From Rebecca billardiae RCC1528 (taxonomy: Eukaryota; Haptophyta): a stretch of DNA of 64,000 nt. This document shows positions 41,070 through 52,519 of this stretch, piece by piece. The notes under the pieces are model-generated. The model ran no database searches. It saw only the letters and a program-made list of their open reading frames with translations, and was not told where the DNA came from. The translations under genes were made by a program, and so were the position numbers. Every line of letters begins with the position of its first letter. Position 1 is the stretch's first letter. Where the stretch lies: contig OZ251240.1 of assembly GCA_965240325.2 (NCBI GenBank), forward strand, positions 496,001-560,000, given 5' to 3'.

Positions 41070-42122
41070 CTACGACGCCCCCTGCTCCGCCGCCGCGCCC
41101 CCTCCTCTCGGCGCCGGCTCGTCGACGTCCGCGCCGGCGACGATGCGCTGCACGACCTGCCAGATCAGGTCCCCGCCCATGCGCAGAGGCGCGTAGTCCT
41201 CGTACAGCACGCGCAGCGCGACGACCATGCCCTCGTTGCGCGCGCCCGCGAAGCACCCCTCGAGCACCGCGCGCAGCCGCTCGTTCTCCACCGAGTCGAG
41301 CAGCGCCTGCTCCAGCCCCGCCTCCCGCCAGCGCTCGAAGGTGGAGAGCATCTCGTCGTACCGCGCGCCGTGCTTGCGCCGCCGCTCGAGCGCGCGCTCG
41401 CCGCGTGCGCGGTTCTCGAGCACGGCCGTGCGCAGCGCCACCGCGTCGTCGAGCGCGCCCAGCTTGCTCGCCGCGGCGATGAAGCGGCCGAGGCTCAGCT
41501 CGCCGCTCTCCGCCTCGGCCGCGCCGCCCCCGAAGAGTGCGTCCAGCTCCCTGACGCCGTAGTAGTCGCGCAGCAGCTCGACAAAGCCCGAGCCGACGAG
41601 CTCGTCGCGCGAGAGCTCGCCGGAGCCGTCGGCGTCGATGGCGGCGAAGAGCTCCTTCAGCTGGGCGAGCTCGTCGCCCTCGTCCGCCGCGGCGGGCGCG
41701 GGGCCGGCCGGCGCGCCCTTGGCCGGCGCGCCCCTGCGCGCCGCACGCACCTGATCATCCAAAATCTTGAAGATCAGGTCGCCGCCGAGGCGCAGCGGGA
41801 GGAAGTCCTCGTAGAGCACCACGAACGCGCGGACGACAGTCTCGTCGTCCGTGCCGCGTATCACCCCGCGCACGAGTTGCTGCAGCCGCGGAGTGCCTCG
41901 CAGCCCGTCGATGTCCTCAGCCGTGTACTCACGACACCGCTGGAGCATCGCGCCAAACTGCTCGGCGCGCTTGCTCGGCGCGGCGCCGTCGGCGGCGCAG
42001 AGAAGCTGCGCGCGGCGCGAGCGGGTGGCCGACACGGGCGCGCGCTCCGCCATCGGGCCCCACGGGCCGGTTCGGAATGTCCACGCGCACGACGCGCACA
42101 GCGTGATCGCCCATGCCGTCAT
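41070..42122 (-). CDS. EF-hand protein with a duplicated flanking module, probably organelle-targeted
   Basis: Single exon, 350 residues. One canonical EF-hand loop, DADGSGELSRDE (residues 163-174), has acidic or oxygen ligands at the expected positions, so Ca2+ binding is likely. A second, degenerate hand may follow at about 198-222. The EF-hand is flanked by two copies of a module of about 70 residues, at 55-123 and 254-327. Both contain the pattern VLYED(F/Y)xPLR(L/M)GGDLI and precede a hydrophobic helix. I do not recognise this module. The N-terminus (MTAWAITLCASCAWTFRTGP, then an Arg/Ser/Ala stretch) resembles a signal plus transit peptide, suggesting a plastid location; this is an inference. 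The frame is open further upstream, but the ATG at 42122 fits the presequence and leaves a 103-bp promoter to the divergent neighbour. Confidence 0.75.
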   Translation of the reverse strand: MTAWAITLCASCAWTFRTGPWGPMAERAPVSATRSRRAQLLCAADGAAPSKRAEQFGAMLQRCREYTAEDIDGLRGTPRLQQLVRGVIRGTDDETVVRAFVVLYEDFLPLRLGGDLIFKILDDQVRAARRGAPAKGAPAGPAPAAADEGDELAQLKELFAAIDADGSGELSRDELVGSGFVELLRDYYGVRELDALFGGGAAEAESGELSLGRFIAAASKLGALDDAVALRTAVLENRARGERALERRRKHGARYDEMLSTFERWREAGLEQALLDSVENERLRAVLEGCFAGARNEGMVVALRVLYEDYAPLRMGGDLIWQVVQRIVAGADVDEPAPRGGGAAAEQGAS

Positions 42123-42225
42123 TCGCCGACCTTTTGACCGCCTTGCGTCGGTCGACCTTTTGACCGCCTGCGTCTCGCGCCGGACTCCGGACCACCCGCT
42201 CGCCGGACAGGTGTCTGTCGCTCCG
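42123..42225. promoter_or_regulatory. Compact bidirectional promoter with a direct repeat
   Basis: Only 103 bp separate the divergent EF-hand and Sel1-MYND starts. It contains a tandem pair of cgaccttttgaccgcc(t)tgcgtc at 42127-42149 and 42153-42174, with a 26-bp period. The paired TTTTGACC cores may be a regulatory site. Confidence 0.5.
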
Positions 42226-43617
42226 ATGGCGAACGCTTCCGCGGCGGTCGGGCTCCTCCGGCGCAAGTCGGGGCGCGGCGACGCGTGTGCGACGTTCCTT
42301 CTGGCGAAGCGAGCTGAGGATGGCGACGGCATCGCGCAGGACGAGCGCGAAGCCTTTCGCCTGTACACCCTCGCCGCTGAGCGCGGCTTTGCCGATGCGC
42401 AGGCGAAGATGGGCGAAATCTGCGTGGCAGGCAAGCTTGGTCAGCCCGTGGACCTGGAGGCAGCCGCGCGCTGGTACCGGCTGGCGGCCGAGCAGGGCCA
42501 TGCTGTAGCGCAGGGCAGTCTGGGCTGGTGCTACGCGCAAGGCAAGGGCGTGCAGCAGGATCGGGGCGAGGCATTGCGCTGGTACCGGCTTGCAGCCGAG
42601 CAGGGCAACTCAGCTGCGCAGTGCAATCTGGGCGCGTTCTACCAGTATGGCGAGGGTGTGCAGCAGGATCTGGGCGAGGCTGTGCGCTGGTACCGGCTGG
42701 CGGCCGAGCAGGGCGTTGCTCAAGCGCAGCGCAATCTGGGCCTGTGCTACAAGCATGGCGAGGGTGTGCAGCAGGATCTGGGCGAGGCTGTGCGCTGGTA
42801 CCGGCTGGCAGCTGAGCAGGGCCATGCAGGGGCGCAGCGTAATCTGGGCCAGTGCTACGCGCGTGGCGAGCATGTGCAGCAGGATTGGGGCGAGGCAGCG
42901 CGCTGGTTCCGGCTGGCGGCAGAGCAGGGCCACGCTGAGGCGCCGTGTCATCTGGGCGCGTGCTACGCGCGAGGCGAAGGTGTGCAGCAGGATTGGGGCG
43001 AGGCATTGCGCTGGTTCCGGCTGGCGGCTGAGCAGGGCGTTGTTGAAGCCCAGTTCAATCTGGGCGGTTGCTATGCGCGTGGCGATGGTGTGCAGCAGGA
43101 CTGGGGCGAGGCAGCGCGCTGGTACCGGCTGGCGGCCGATCGGGGCTATGCTAACGCGCAGTACGATCTGGGCACGTGCTACCAGCAAGGCAAGGGTGTG
43201 CAGCAGGATCGTGGCGAGGCTGTGCGCTGGTTCCGCCTGGCTGCTGATGGAGGGTGCGCACCTGCACACATCTTGCTGGCAACGATGACGCTGGCGGGTG
43301 CGGGAGTGGAGCGTGACGTGGAGGAGGGCGCGCGGCTGCTGCGCCGTGTCCAAGAGCTCGATCCAGACCTCAGAGTTATGGCATGCAATGTGCTGGCCAA
43401 GAGAGCTGGAGAGCGTGAGGTAGTCTCTCAGTGCTGCATCACCTGCGGACGGACAGGCCGTGGTCTGAAGAAGTGCGAGCGGTGCCACGTGGCGGTCTTC
43501 TGCTCGCGTGAGCACCTGCGCAGCTCGTGGAAGGTGCACAAGCCCCACTGCAACGCGTGGTGCGCTGAGGTCCCAGTGGGGGAAGCCTCTGCCGCTGCAG
43601 CGGCGCCAACGGTGTAA
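42226..43617 (+). CDS. Sel1-repeat protein with C-terminal MYND zinc finger
   Basis: Single exon, 463 residues from the ATG at 42226. About nine to ten Sel1-like (TPR-related) repeats of 36 residues run from about 30 to 360, with unit pattern ARWYRLAAEQG then AQxNLGxCYxxGxGVQQDxGEA. They form a solenoid for protein binding. After GVERDVEEGARLLRR comes a MYND-type zinc finger at about 403-445 (CCITCGRTG, KKCERCH, FCSREH, HKPHC). The usual second Cys of the YCSxxC pair is His here, still a possible zinc ligand. The tail is short. There is no targeting signal, so it is probably a cytosolic or nuclear adaptor. The frame is open upstream to 41851 across the divergent gene, but that extension is a shadow of the EF-hand gene. 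A truncated relative lies at 21571-22080. Confidence 0.88.
   Translation: MANASAAVGLLRRKSGRGDACATFLLAKRAEDGDGIAQDEREAFRLYTLAAERGFADAQAKMGEICVAGKLGQPVDLEAAARWYRLAAEQGHAVAQGSLGWCYAQGKGVQQDRGEALRWYRLAAEQGNSAAQCNLGAFYQYGEGVQQDLGEAVRWYRLAAEQGVAQAQRNLGLCYKHGEGVQQDLGEAVRWYRLAAEQGHAGAQRNLGQCYARGEHVQQDWGEAARWFRLAAEQGHAEAPCHLGACYARGEGVQQDWGEALRWFRLAAEQGVVEAQFNLGGCYARGDGVQQDWGEAARWYRLAADRGYANAQYDLGTCYQQGKGVQQDRGEAVRWFRLAADGGCAPAHILLATMTLAGAGVERDVEEGARLLRRVQELDPDLRVMACNVLAKRAGEREVVSQCCITCGRTGRGLKKCERCHVAVFCSREHLRSSWKVHKPHCNAWCAEVPVGEASAAAAAPTV
42442..43250 (+). repeat. 108-bp tandem DNA repeats encoding Sel1 units
   Basis: The string gtgcagcagga recurs at 42550, 42658, 42766, 42874, 42982, 43090 and 43198, an exact 108-bp period equal to 36 codons. 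Units are highly similar at DNA level as well as protein level, which points to recent expansion or gene conversion. Confidence 0.95.
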
Positions 43618-44701
43618 AGAGGGTTATTCAGGAAAGGCCGCCGGTTATCGTGCCCCGCCAGCAGCGACCGCCCGGCCGATGGCCGCTTGAAATTAGAAAT
43701 AGCATCAACGAGCAGCGCACTTTACGCCATGGGCGCCGCTCGGTCCCGGGGGCCGCCGTGGGCCGGGCCAGTGAGACTGGGCTCAGAGAGGCCGCCTATC
43801 TTATAATATATATATATCCATATATATATATATATCGCCCCAGCATATATTGGCATAGCTACCCACCGTTGTCGTTGAGTCGTTCACCGTCCAGCGGCGA
43901 GTACGGAGTAGCCCTCGATCACGCCTCTCACCGGACAGCCTGTAAGCCACACTGTGAGCAACGCGGCAGCCATCGGATGTCGATCCTCATGCATCGCGTG
44001 CGCGCGCGGTAGTTCAAAATAGAAATGAGAGCAGCTACATGCAGGACGCAGCATCACTCATCAGCCGCTCGGCTCTTCTCTACCTGGGCCAAAGCCTTTG
44101 CGGGCAAAGCGCTGCGTGGAGTGCTACTCCAGCAGCGTCAGCACGCACACACACCTGCTATTTCGGGCGTGCAACGCCGCAGCATGTTATGCAAGCTGTC
44201 ACGTTTTACTGCCGTGCAGACCGCGCGTCGAGGACAAGGTGGCAGAGACGACAGATGACAGCATGCCGATGCATCAGCGCATGCCCTTCCAATCGGCGGT
44301 CTACGACTACTTGCCCGGCACCGCGACCACCGCCCCGCCGGACCGGATCCGGCGATGACGCCGGGACTCTGTCTGAGCGCTCACAGTAGGCGAGGTGCGT
44401 TGGGGCGACGAGCCGAGCGGCATGCCGCCACTGGCGGGAACCCACTGCTGAAGGAGTGACGAAGCCGGGGGCAGCGCAATACCGACGACCTGCTGCTTAT
44501 TATATATTTCCTGATGAACGAACCCTGCTCGTCTTTATAGTTTATTATTAGTTATATATATATAACTATAAGTCACCGCCGCCGTGCCTCCGGAGTGTCT
44601 TCATGACGCGATCGATGCCAACATACGACTATACATCATAGGCAGCATAGCACGGCAAATAACAAACTCGCGCGCATCGTCGTAGTCGCTAGCGCAGCGA
44701 G
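43618..44701. other. Convergent spacer with TA-rich islands
   Basis: 1.08 kb between the ends of the Sel1-MYND (+) and giant (-) genes. TA runs occur at about 43801-43836 and 44500-44575. No coding sequence or RNA gene was recognised. Confidence 0.5.
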
Positions 44702-47700
44702 CTACCCGCGGAAGTGGAAGCGCACAGCCGCGAGCGCGCGCCTCACGGCCGCCTGGAGCGTCGGGGTCCACGCGTACGGCGCGAGCACCGCGAAGCATTT
44801 GCTCACGGACGCAGCGAGCGCGTGCCCGCTGCTCCCGTCCGGGCGGGGGAGCGCGGGCAGCAGCTGCGCGAGCGCAGCCACCAGGGCTTCCTGCACCACG
44901 AGCGAGCTCAGCAGCGCAAGCCCCCACGACGAGACCATCGCGAGCGTCTGCGCTTCGCCCAGCACGCGCCCGTACACGATTGCCAGCGCGCACAGGCCGC
45001 CAAAGGTGCCGAGCATGGCCGCCCACGCACACAGCGCGCGGCTGCGCTGCGCGGCCGCGCTGCGCGCGGGGCGGTTGGCCCTGCGCGCGTCGGCCGCCTT
45101 GGCGCGCGCGTACCACGCGCACAGCTCGTCGCTGCTCACCTCCAGCCGGGGCGCGGCTCGGCCCGCGAGCAGCGCGCGCAGCAGCCGCCGGAGCTCCGCT
45201 GCCGTCATCGGATCGCCCAGCTCGACGAGCAGCATCCGCAGCGAGCCCAGCTCGAGCCTGCGCCGGTTGGTCGCGTCGAAGAGCCGGACGAGCGCGCGCA
45301 GCGCGTGCGCCTCCGCGTCCGACAGCTCCGCGCTCGGCGGACGCGCGGCGTCGGGCGCGCTGTCGCGAGCGGGTGACGATGCGCCCGCGGGCGCCGCCGC
45401 GTGCCGCGTCGCGCGGGGCATGGCGAGGCGAAACGGACGGCGGCGCGGCGGCGCGGGAGGCGGGGCGGGCGGCGCCGGCGGCGCGGCGCACTCAGCGACC
45501 CGGTCCGGCGCAGCGCCCGCCACCTCCGCCGGCAGCGCCCACGACGGCTCGCGCGCCGCCCGCCGCGTCGGCGCTTCCACGGCGGCGGGCGACGCTCCGG
45601 CCGGCGCGCCGCCGATGTGAGCGGCCGGGCCTCCGCCCGCTGCCGCCGCTGGCGCGCTCGCCGGCGCGGCGCGGGCGGCGCGGGCGAGCGGCGCGGGGCG
45701 CGCCCGCGCGGGCGAGCTCGCCGCCGAGCCGACGGACGCCGCCGCCGAGACGGGCGGGGAGGCCAGCCCCCACTCGTCCGCCGTCATGCGCGTGCTCCGC
45801 AGGATGGGCGCCGCGACCGCGCGAGGCGTCTTGCGCGGCGGCGGCGACTCCGCCGCGGCCGTGGCCGCGCCGGCTGCGGCGTCCGCGTCGGCGCGCTGCG
45901 CGCACGCCGCCAGGGCTGCCAAGGCGCGAGCGCTCGGCGGCGCGGCAGGCTCGGCACGGGCAGCCCACTCGGCAGCGGTGGCCGAGGGCAGGTGCAGCTG
46001 CAGGTGCAGCTGACGGGCCGCTGCGCGCGTCTGCTGCGGCCTCGCCGCGCCGCCGTGCTCCGCTGCGCGCGCGCCCGACGCGTCTGGTGGCGCGTGAGCC
46101 GCCGCTGCTGGCGCGCACGCCGGCGCCACCGCCGCCTCCTCCGCGCGCGCTGCACCGGCCGAGGCCGCCGTCCCGCTCGCCGCCGCCTCTGCGCGCGCGC
46201 AGCAGGCCGCGTGCGACCCCGCGTGCGACCAAGGCGCTACCCCCGTCGTCGCCTCGGCCGGCGCTCCGGACACAGCCGCGGCGCGAGCGCCGCCGCCGTG
46301 CTCACTCGCGCCGGGCATCGGCGGCGGCGCGGCGGACGGCCGCGTCGGCTGCGCGCGGCGCGGGGCAGGCGGCGCCTCGGCCACGCCGCTCGCCGCGGCG
46401 GAGGGTCGCGCGCACGGCGCGGACGGGTCCGGGGCTGTCGACGGCCGGTAGCACTGGGCCGCTGCTGCCGAGGCGCCCGCACCCGCCAGGCCGGGCGCGG
46501 CGGCGCCGGCCGCGCCCTCGGCCGCGCCCTCGGCCGCCGTGCCTTCGGAGCTGGACGGCGAGGGCGGGCGCGGGCGCGGCTGGGGCGGCGCGCCCGCGGC
46601 GGGGGAGGCCGCGGCGGGGGCGGCCGCCCAGGCCGAGCGCACGCCCTCCGCCGCGCTCGCACAGCTGTCAGCCGCGCGCTCGCGCGGGGCCGTCGGCTGT
46701 GGCGGTGCCGCCGTGCCCGAGGCAAGGCCCGAGGTCCGGCGCGCGGCCGGCGTCGGGGCCACGCGCTCGCGCGCGCCTGCACTGGGCGGCTGCGTCGCCA
46801 GCGGCGCCGTCGGCGCCGCGTCGGGCGTGCTCGGCGGCGGGTGCGACGCCCAGCTCGAGCGGCGCGGCGCGGGCGGCGACGGAGGCGGTGTCTCTGGCTG
46901 GTCCGGCGCGGGCGGCGGCGCGGTGGTCCGCGCGCCCGCGCCGCCGCGCAGCGTGGTCGCGCCGCGGTGCGCCGCGCGCTTCGGCGAGCCTTCCGGCGTG
47001 GAGGCGGGGCTGGCGCTCAGCGCAGGCGGCTGGCGGTGCGGCGCAAGCTTGGCGCGCGCAGAGCGCGGCAGCGCGCCGCCACTGCGCGGCCGCGCGCGCG
47101 GCGCGCCGCTCCGCGTCCGCAGCTCGCGGCACTCGGCCTCGGCCTCGCCCTCAGAGTCGGAGTCCGCCTCCGCGCCTGCGCGCCTCGCCGCGCCGAGCTG
47201 CCCCAGCCAGCCGTCGGCGCCAACGCCCGCCGCCGCCTGCTGCAGCGGCGCGACGATGCCTCCGCCGCTGAGCGTCACGCCCGCCGAGCCCGGCCTGCGA
47301 GTGCCAGCGCCCCCTTGGCCAGCGCGCGGCGCCGATGCGGGTCGGTGCGCGCGCACGGGCGCCACGCGCCCCGCGCCGCGCCCGGCCGTCGGCTGCGCGC
47401 CGCACTCCGTCGGCTGCGCGCCGCCGCGGGGCAGCGGTATGAGCAGCGCGCCCGCGGGCGCGTCGTCGGCACCGGAGGGCGGCGCGGCGGGCGCGGCGGG
47501 CGCGCGCGCCGGTGGCGGTCCGCCGGGCCTCGGCGCGCGCGTCTGCCCGCGTGGCGAGCGACTCCGGTCCGCCTCTGCGCCGCGCTCGGAGATGTGGCCG
47601 AGGGTGGGCGCGCGGGGCGGCGGGGCGCTCCGCTGCTGGAGCGAGGACTCGACGATGGCGGAGAGCCGCGCCGCGCGCGGCCCCGCGCTCGGCGCGGCCG

Positions 47701-48194
47701 GCCGGCCGTCGAGCGTGCTCAGCGTGGCGCGCAGCGCGCGGAAGAGACGCGCCTCGGGCCGCGCGTCGTCCGCGCCCGCGCGCGCGAGCGCCCACGCTCG
47801 CCGGAAGAGCGCGAGCGCGGGCAGTGCGACCGCGGCCGCGACGCACGCGTACAGCGCGACGGTGAGCGCGCGCGCCGCGCCGCCCGGCTCCGCGCTCGCG
47901 TCGTACAGCATGCACTCGAGCGCGAGCTGCAGCGCGAGCGTGTTGAACAGCGCCTGCGCCAGCTCGGCCTTGCGCACGCCGAGCGCGGCCGGCGCGAACA
48001 GCAGCAGCAGCAGCGGGTGCTCGTCCGCGAGGCGCTGCGCGAGCAGCAGCGCGCGGCCGCGCGCCGAGCTCGCCGCCGCGTCCGCGGGCCGCCGCGAGCG
48101 CGGGCGCGAGCGCGGCTGTGCGCCAGCCTCGGCGGCAGCACGGCTCGCAGGCAGCAAAGCGGCCACCCTGGCCGCGCGCGAGAGCGGACGCGAG

Positions 48195-48226
<32 letters not shown>

Positions 48227-51200
48227 GTGGGCGGCGGGGGGCGCGAGCGGCGGCGTGGCGGGCTCGGCGGCGGGCTCAGAGGCCGGCGCCGAGTGCGCGC
48301 CGCTCTGCCCGAGCGGGTCGTCGGAGCGCGAGCGCATCTGCCGGCGCATGCGCACGCGCTCGACCGTGGAGGGCGCGTCGCGCAGCTCGGCCGCCACCAG
48401 GGGCGCCGCGCCCGCGCCCACGCCCGCGCCCTCGGCGCTGCCGCGGCGCAGGCTGGCGCTGCGGCGCGCTCCCTCGCCGGCGCTGCTCCGCGCGCGTGCG
48501 CTGGCCGTGCCGACGGCCGCCATCCCGCTCGTCTTCAGCTCCGACGCGTGCCAGCGCGCATACAGCGCCGCCCCGCGCCGGTCGGCGAGCGCGGCGCACG
48601 CGAGCGCAAGGCCGTTCGCCCCTGCGAGCAAGTAGACCAGCCTGTAGATGGTCTGGTTCTCGCGGTGGCCCTCCGCGGGGTCGGCGAGGATCTCGATGGC
48701 GTCGGCGGCGCTGAAGGTGTTCACGCGCACCGCCTCCGCGTCCGCGCGCGCCTCCGCCGCGCTCGCGGGCGGCGCAAGCCCGGCGAAGGTGGTGAGGTGG
48801 TCGCATGCGCAGTGCAGCAGCGACGGGTCGCGGCCGGGCGGCGCGGGCACGGCCGCGCAGCCGCGCGCCGACCAGCTGTCGGCCGCCGCGTCCCAGAAGC
48901 GGCACTCGGCGCGCAGCGCGTCGTCGTCGTCGACGCCGCCCTCGCCGCGCCGCAGCAGCCGCGGCAGCGCCAGCACCACCCGCTCGGACAGCCCGCGCAC
49001 GGCCAGCGCCGTCCCCGCGCCGGGCGCGTAGAGGCTGGCGGTCAGCACCGCGCTGCGGAAGGGAGCGGCGGCGCCCAGCGCGGCGAAGTCGAGGGGGCGC
49101 GCGCCGCCGAGCGCGGCGGACGAGCCGTTACCCGCGCGCAGCGCCGCGCCCACCTCGTCGGTGCGCACGCCGATCGCGCTGAGCACCACGTCCACGGTGC
49201 CGCCCGCGCCGAGAGCGCCGGCCGGCTGCGCCGACAGCGCCGCGCGCGGGATGAACACGCCGCCCGCGTCGGCCGCGAGGTCGACCCAGCCGCCGGCCTC
49301 GCCGCCCGGCGCGCCCGCCTCGCCGAGCTCGCCGAGCGTGTCCACGCGCACGCGCGCGGCCGAGAGGGCGACCGCCGTGCCGCTCAGCGCGACCGCGCGC
49401 TCGCCCGCCACCGCGCCGCCGAGCAGCGCGCGCGTGAGCGCCGTCGCCAGCTCGAGCGCTGCCACCCCGACGGCGACGGCGTCGGCGGGCGCCACGCCGC
49501 TCGTCGCGTTCGCGAGCAGCGCGGCGTCGGTCGTGCGCACGAGCGCGGCCGCGGTGAGCTCGTCCACGCCCTCGCCCGCCTCGTACGCCGCGCGCGCGAG
49601 CCCGGCCGCCTGCGCGAGCGCGTCCGCCTGCGCCGAGCCGGTGCGGTCGAGCAGCACACCGCCACGCGCGCGCGCGATCGCGTCGAGAGCGGCGGCGTGC
49701 TGCGCGCGCGCCTCCGCGCCCGCGCCGCCGCGCGCGGCCGCGTCGCGCGTGAGCGCGAGCATCGGCGCGGCGGGCGGCACCGCCGCCGCCTCGAGCGCCG
49801 CCACCGTCGAGACGAGGCGCAGCGCGCCCACCGAGTCGGCGCGGTCGACGGCGGCGCGCGCTCGCACGAGCAGCGCGTCGAGGGCCGCCGCGTCCAGCGC
49901 CGCGCGCGCGGGCGGCACGACCTCGAGCGGGGCGCTCGCGCGCGCCTCGGCGCCGGCCGCGTCCGCCACGAGCACCGCGACGCGCAGCCGGCCGGGCGGC
50001 AGCAGCACGCCGCGCAGCACCGAGCTGTCGGCGCGCGGCCCGCGCAGCACCTCGGCGGTGGCGGGTGCGGCGGCTGCAGCGGCGGCTGCAGCGGCCGCGC
50101 CCGCGTCCGCGTCCGCGTCCGGTGCGAACTCGAAGGCGAAGCTGAGCGGCAGGTCGTCCTCGCCGTCGTCCGCCCAGCCCTCCGCGCGCAGCTCCACCGC
50201 CGCGCCGAACGGCACGCGCGCCACCGCGCCGCCGCCCTCCTCCGCACGCAGCTCGAGCACGCCGCCGAACGGAGGCCGGTTGATTGCGACGCGCACCGCC
50301 GCAAGCCCGGCGCCGCGCGCCGGCGCTGCGCGCTCGGTGACGCGGAGCTCGAAGACGTACTCGGCGCCCGGCGCGAGCGCGCCGCTGCGGAAGACGAGGG
50401 CGGGCTGCGCGCCGCCCGTCGTCGTCGTCGACACCGTGTCCGCCAGCTCGAGCCCGGCGTCACCGAGCGCGCCGCCCGCCCCGACCGTGAGCGCGCGCCA
50501 CGAGTAAGCGTACGCGCGCGTGTCCGGCGCGACGGCCTCGAGGGCGAGGCGCTCGGAGGGCAGCCGCCAGGTGGGGTTGAACACGCGGTGCGGCAGCGGG
50601 TACAGCTCGACGGGCGGCGGCGCGCCGGGCAGCACCTCCACGCCCATCGCCGCGCTCGGCGCGGCACCCTCCGCTCCGCCCGCGCTCGGCGCGAGCGCGC
50701 CGGCGCGCGCCGCGACGCGCACCTCGAGCACGTACGCGCCGGGGGGCAGCGCGCCCGCGGGGAGCGTGAGCACGCCCGCGGCGGAGGCGCTCGCGTTGGG
50801 CGGCAGCGGCAGCGCCGCGCCGCCGCCGTCGCGCAGCGCCCACGCGAACGACAGCGCGGCCGCGCCGCCGCCGCCGTCCGCGTCCGCGCTGCCAGACGCA
50901 TCGGCCACCACCGGCTCGTGCGGACCAAAGGTGCGCGCGGTGGCGGCGAGCACGGCGACGGGCGGCGCGCGGCGCACGACGAGCGTCGCGCGCGCGCTCG
51001 ACGCCGCGCTCGGCTCGTCCGCCATGCTCGCCACCACCTCCACCTCGTACGCAAACCCGGCGCGCAGCGCGTGCGCCGGCAGCGACAGCGTCGCGCCGGG
51101 CGCCCACCGGCTGAGGTCTGGCAGAGGCGCGGCCGGCGCGGCGTCCCCCTCGGCGGGCGCGTCGAGCGGCGTGGCGCTGCGCACGCGCCAGAGCAGCTCG

Positions 51201-52481
51201 ACGCGCCCGCCGCGCGCGCCCTCCTCCCAGCACGGCGCCAGCTGCTCCACGCGCGCGGTGAGCGAGCGAGGCCGGTCTGCGCGCACGGCCGCGCGCGGCG
51301 CGCCCTCGATGGCCACCGTCGGGCTGGGCGCGCGCGCGCGCCGCACCTCCGCCCACGCGAGCTCGGAGGGCGCGCCGAGGAAGGAGGTGACGCGCAGCGC
51401 GACCACGTACCCTCGCGTGGACGTGGCCGCGGGCAGCCCGCCCAGCGCCGCGCTCGACGCCGACGGCGGCAGCGCGCGCATCGCCGCGTCCACCGCGGCC
51501 GCGCCGTCGCCCGACGCGGTCAGGTCGAGCCCCCATTCAAACGTGCCGGGCCGGACTCCGCCCGAACTGGACGCGGTGCCGTCGAGGCGCAGCGTCTCGT
51601 TGGCGCACGCGGAGAGCGCGGCGGGCGCGCGCAGCACGGCCACCGGCGCGGGGCACGGCTCGGCGCCGCACGGCGCGTCAGGGTCGACGACCACCGCGCT
51701 CGCCTCGTTGCCCGCGGCGGCGGCATCGTCGCACGCGCCAGCCGCCCAGTCACACACCGCGGGCCGCACCGCGCCCGCGCGCACGCCGACGCGCGAGCCG
51801 GGGGCGGCGTGCGTCGCGGCGCCGAGGCGCACGGCGAGCGTCGAGTCGTCGAGCCAGTGGCACCGCCCCTCCGCGCCCGCCTCCGCCTCCGCCTCGGCAC
51901 CGTGCACCAGCGCCAGCGTCAGCTCGTCAAGCACCGCGCCGCAGCCGCCGAGGCCGCCGCCCATCCGCGCGCGGTCGGTCGGCTGCGCGTCGAAGCGCAG
52001 CAGCAGCGCCGCGCCGGAGGCCGGGTCGAAGTGCGCGGCCTCGAGCACGGGCGCGTGCGGCCGCGCGTCGAACTCAAAGTACACCGCGTCGCCGCCGCCC
52101 GGCACGCGCGGCGCCCACTGCTGCCCGTTGAGTGACACGAACAGCTGCGCGCGCCGGGGGCCCGCGCCGTCGGCGGCGGCGCCGGCGTCGGCGCCGGCGC
52201 CGGCCGGCGCGGCGGCCGCCGGCGCGGCGGCGAAGTAGGCGGCGCGCTGCAGGAAGAAGCCCGCGCCGCCGTCCAGCGCGAGCGGAGGCTCTCCGCGCGC
52301 CGCGCCGAACGCGAAGCGCAGCCGCTCCGCGCCCAGCAGCGCGCCCTCCTCCGCGCCCGCCACCGCGACGAGCGTGCCCACGCCCGCGGCGCCGCGCGCG
52401 GGCGTGACCGCCGCCACGCGCAGCGCGCTGTCGTTGTAGAAGCGGAAGGCGCGCGCCGAGTGGGTGCGCACGAGGCCGAGC

Positions 52482-52519
<38 letters not shown>

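Noticed and set aside
42550-43210. Regular 108-bp repeats resembling a CRISPR-like array
   Set aside because: Units are contiguous coding Sel1 repeats with no spacers of fixed size, and the DNA is eukaryotic.
45401-52135. 2,244-codon plus-strand frame opposite the IPT/REJ/GPS region
   Set aside because: Arg/Ala-rich shadow without domains, opposite a frame with recognisable IPT, GPS and TM motifs.
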